From positions 186,001-250,000 of the forward strand of contig NZ_JAKKFH010000011.1 of assembly GCF_022230925.1 (NCBI RefSeq): DNA of 64,000 bases, written 5' to 3'. The DNA is from Micromonospora alfalfae. Lineage in GTDB: Bacteria > Actinomycetota > Actinomycetes > Mycobacteriales > Micromonosporaceae. The notes under the pieces are model-generated. The model saw nothing but the letters and a program-made list of their open reading frames with translations, was not told the DNA's origin and made no database searches. A program made the translations under genes and the position numbers. This document shows, in pieces, positions 61,634 through 64,000 of this stretch. How positions within the stretch are numbered: position 1 is the stretch's first letter; each line of letters opens with the position of its first letter.

Positions 61634-62242
61634 ATGGCGAGCGACGAACCCACTGCCCGACCCTCCGAGGCACGTCTCAAGCTTCTCCGCACGGCGACCA
61701 GGATCTTCTACGCGGAGGGCATTCACTCCGTCGGCGTCGACCGGATCATCGCCGAGGCGAAGGTGACCCGGGCTACCTTCTACCGGCACTTTCCCAGCAA
61801 GGACGACCTCATCCTCGCCTACCTGCGCGAGGTGCATCAGCTGGAGCGCGGCATGGTCGACGATGCTCTCGCCGCCAACCGGTCGCCGGTCGAGCCGCTC
61901 CTGGCCATCGCCAATTCCATCGCCCAGAACATCCAGTCCCCCGGGTTCCGTGGGTGCGCGTTCCTGAACGCCGCAGCAGAGTATCCCGACACGAACCATC
62001 CCGTGCACCAGGAACTCACTGCCCACCGGAAATGGTTCCTGGACACCATCACCACGCTCATGGCACAGGTCCACGAAGAAACGGCGGATCCCGCGGCGCG
62101 CCACTTCGTCATGCTCCGGGACGGCGCCATGGCTGCCGGATGCCTCTCCGACCCCACGTTGGTGTCCGAAACCTTCCTGCGCGGTGTCGAAGGACTCCTC
62201 AGGATCAACTCGGAGCGGCAGTCGGCAGAGTCGGCCCGTTAG
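61634..62242 (+). CDS. TetR-family transcriptional regulator
   Basis: 202 residues. The helix-turn-helix spans about 14-60 (ILRTATRIFYAEG-like start, VTRATFYRHFPSKDDLILAYL end). The C-terminal ligand domain contains FRGCAFLNAAAEYPD, as in the subgroup with a Cys in helix 6. It probably represses itself and the divergent alpha/beta hydrolase gene through the site at 61605-61618. Confidence 0.93.
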   Translation: MASDEPTARPSEARLKLLRTATRIFYAEGIHSVGVDRIIAEAKVTRATFYRHFPSKDDLILAYLREVHQLERGMVDDALAANRSPVEPLLAIANSIAQNIQSPGFRGCAFLNAAAEYPDTNHPVHQELTAHRKWFLDTITTLMAQVHEETADPAARHFVMLRDGAMAAGCLSDPTLVSETFLRGVEGLLRINSERQSAESAR

Positions 62243-62320
62243 CCCCCCGCACGGCCTCGGGCTGGGCCACCCCGGGTAGGAGGATGACCCAGCTCCTCGG
62301 TGATGCCGCCACCGGTTGAA

Positions 62321-62339
62321 CCCGCCCCCGCTCGGCGGG
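62321..62339. terminator. Hairpin between convergent genes
   Basis: CCCGCC and GGCGGG pair around a seven-base loop, 79 bases after the TetR stop and 59 bases past the reductase stop. It could serve both. Confidence 0.4.
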
Positions 62340-62397
62340 CTTCGTCTCCCTCTCGCCGCAGCGGGTGCCCGGCCGGCGACGGCGCGGACGGCTCAGG

Positions 62398-63837
62398 TCA
62401 GCGGCCGTACGCCTCCAGCAGGCGCAGCCAGACCTCGCTGACCGTCGGGTACGCGGGCACGGCGTGCCACAGCCGCTCCAGTGGGACCTCACCGACGATG
62501 GCGATGGTCGCGGCATGGATCAGTTCCGCGACGTCCGGGCCGACGAGGGTGACGCCGACGATCACCCGTCGGTCCTCGTCCACGACCATCCGGGCATGCC
62601 CCTGGTAGCCGTCGGCGTGCAGCGCGGCCCCGGCGACGGCGGCCAGGTCGTAGTCGACGACCCGGATCCGCAGTCCGGCGGCCTCGGCGGCGGCTGCGGT
62701 CAGCCCCACCGACGCTATCTCCGGGTCGGTGAAGACGACCTGCGGCACGGCGCGCTCGTCAGCGGTGGCGACGTGCCGACCCCACGGGCGGTCGTCTGCC
62801 GCTTCGCCAGTGGCCCGCGCCACGATCACGTCGCCCACCGCGCGAGCCTGGTACTTGCCCTGGTGGGTCAGGAGCACACGCCGGTTGACGTCCCCGGCCG
62901 CGTACAGCCATCCGTCGCCGATCAACGCGCCGGTGCCGTCGACCACCCGCAGGGTGTCGTCGACAGTGAGCCAGGCGCCCGGCTGCAGGCCGATCCGGTC
63001 GAGGCCGATGTCGTGCGTGTGCGGCGTACGGCCGATCGCGACGAGGATCTCGTCGGCCTCGACCTGTGTGCCGTCGGTGAGCGTGATGTGTACCGTGCCG
63101 TCGCCGTCGCGGTTCACCGACGTGACCTCGGCACCGAGTTGGACCGACACGCCAGCTTCCCGCAGGGACTGCGTGACCCGCTCGCCGACGAACGGCTCCG
63201 CCGCAGTGAGCACTCCGTCGCGGACGAGCATCGTCACCGCCGATCCGAGGCAGGCGTACGCGGTCGCCATCTCCGTGGCCACCACGCCACCACCGATGAT
63301 GGCGAGCCGGCCGGGAACCTCGCTCGCGGCGGCTGCCTCACGGCTGGTCCACGGTGCCGCCGCGCGCAGACCGGCGATGTCCGGCACCAGTGCGCCGGTT
63401 CCGGTCGCGATGACGACCGCGTGTCGGGCGGTGAGCGAGGTGGTGGCGCCGTCCGCGTCGGTCACCTCGACGATCCGGTCGGAGCCGATCCGCCCCTGGC
63501 CCCGGTACAGGGCGATCCCCGCGGAGTCCAGCCAGGACACCTGCCCGTCGTCCTTCCAGTGCGAGGCGACGGCGTCCCGGCGGCGCAGCACGGCCTTCGC
63601 GTCCAGCTCGCCGGTCACCGCCTCGCGCGCACCGGGAAGCTGGCGAGCCGCCCGGAGCGCGGCCTGGCTGCGCAGCAATGCCTTGGTAGGCATGCAGGCC
63701 CAGTACGAGCACTCGCCACCCACCAGTTCCCGCTCGACGATCGCGGCGGTCAGGCCGCCCTGCACGACGCGGTCGGCGACGTTCTCCCCCACCGGCCCCG
63801 CCCCGATGACAACGACGTCGTAGGTGGCCTTCCGCAC
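62398..63837 (-). CDS. Pyridine nucleotide-disulfide oxidoreductase
   Basis: 479 residues, class I flavin disulfide reductase. FAD-binding VVVIGAGPVGENVA, redox pair Cys43 and Cys48 in GGECSYWACMPTK, NAD(P)-binding LAIIGGGVVATEMA, second FAD motif LYAAGDVN, and the dimerisation domain ending in LWHAVPAYPTVSEVW with the His of the family. The residue spacing CxxxxC is conserved. Its substrate (lipoamide, mycothiol, metal) is not readable, though the SYWA motif is the branch with unknown substrate near mercuric reductase. GTG 63837, with AAGGGA eight bases ahead. It overlaps the partial upstream gene by its start region only in spacing. Confidence 0.9.
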   Translation of the reverse strand: MRKATYDVVVIGAGPVGENVADRVVQGGLTAAIVERELVGGECSYWACMPTKALLRSQAALRAARQLPGAREAVTGELDAKAVLRRRDAVASHWKDDGQVSWLDSAGIALYRGQGRIGSDRIVEVTDADGATTSLTARHAVVIATGTGALVPDIAGLRAAAPWTSREAAAASEVPGRLAIIGGGVVATEMATAYACLGSAVTMLVRDGVLTAAEPFVGERVTQSLREAGVSVQLGAEVTSVNRDGDGTVHITLTDGTQVEADEILVAIGRTPHTHDIGLDRIGLQPGAWLTVDDTLRVVDGTGALIGDGWLYAAGDVNRRVLLTHQGKYQARAVGDVIVARATGEAADDRPWGRHVATADERAVPQVVFTDPEIASVGLTAAAAEAAGLRIRVVDYDLAAVAGAALHADGYQGHARMVVDEDRRVIVGVTLVGPDVAELIHAATIAIVGEVPLERLWHAVPAYPTVSEVWLRLLEAYGR

Positions 63838-63838
63838 G

Positions 63839-64000
63839 TCAGTGTCCCTTCGCGGCGCGGCCGAGGCGGATGGCCGCGATGAGGAAGAAGATGGCGCCGG
63901 GGATGGCGTAGCCGACCGCGTTGGTCAGCGCCGGGTTGTCCGCCGAGGCTGCCGCGACGAACGATCCACCGGCGATGACGGAGATTCCACCGCTGATGAT
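63839..64000 (-). CDS. Partial membrane protein, 5' end outside the window
   Basis: The last 53 codons of a frame that enters from the right edge and stops at 63839, one base before the reductase start. It reads IISGGISVIAGGSFVAAASA and YAIPGAIFFLIAAIRLGRAA, two membrane helices with a short loop. It is a short C-terminal piece and the family cannot be named. The tight spacing suggests an operon with the reductase. Confidence 0.55.
   Translation of the reverse strand: MISGGISVIAGGSFVAAASADNPALTNAVGYAIPGAIFFLIAAIRLGRAAKGH

Noticed and set aside
1..64000. tRNA, rRNA, CRISPR array, riboswitch or biosynthetic gene cluster
   Set aside because: No cloverleaf, repeat-spacer array, conserved leader or core biosynthetic enzyme was found by eye.

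Overview
The window is high-GC DNA with strong G/C bias at third codon positions, AGGAGG-type ribosome binding sites and many start/stop overlaps of the ATGA or GTGA type. Protein content (LacI-family sugar regulators, Tat- and Sec-exported glycoside hydrolases, a SigE-type sigma factor, an MmyB-type XRE regulator, a HelD-like helicase) points to a soil or plant-associated actinomycete, most likely of the Micromonosporaceae. I see no tRNA, rRNA, CRISPR array, intact insertion sequence or replication origin, so this reads as a chromosomal segment.

Layout. 1-7.7 kb: partial lipoprotein, OsmC-like thiol peroxidase, membrane-anchored multicopper oxidase with a small membrane partner, carboxymuconolactone-decarboxylase-like protein, a NarL-type two-component system, an unknown protein and a SAM methyltransferase. 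7.7-26.1 kb: a plant-polysaccharide utilisation region with a secreted GH2-ricin enzyme, LacI regulator and FGGY sugar kinase; a complete ABC sugar importer (two permeases, ATPase, binding protein), a second LacI regulator, a very large GH67 alpha-glucuronidase and a GH95 fucosidase-type enzyme. Near-identical inverted repeats in front of the importer and the GH67 gene suggest one regulon. 26.5-36.2 kb: small lipoproteins, a DUF3800-like protein, an XRE/DUF1330 divergent pair, an alpha/beta hydrolase, small membrane proteins, a sigma factor with a membrane-anchored HAF-repeat partner, a MalY/PatB aminotransferase and an SMP-30-type lactonase.

36.2-41.2 kb holds the most unusual locus: a 1360-residue CHAT protease - STAND NTPase - TPR protein, divergent from a two-gene unit of a 53-residue acidic protein overlapping a membrane protein. 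This looks like an NLR-like conflict or programmed-death module. 41.2-43.3 kb: HAD phosphatase, DUF2236 oxygenase-like protein, small secreted protein. 43.6-52.3 kb: a second sugar locus with a GH3 enzyme, an ABC importer lacking its own ATPase, a LacI regulator with a clear operator, and a GH15 enzyme. 52.4-64 kb: secreted binding-type protein, a small gene with two compensating frameshifts, HelD-like helicase, DUF3224 protein, a DUF1152 remnant, a two-gene unit of unknown function, an alpha/beta hydrolase divergent from a TetR regulator, and a flavin disulfide reductase followed by a partial membrane protein.

Regulation is often readable. Several genes (OsmC, histidine kinase, XRE regulator, alpha/beta hydrolase, TetR) have a TANNNT hexamer exactly six bases before the start codon, the signature of leaderless mRNAs. 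All family calls rest on motif recognition by eye; no database search was run.
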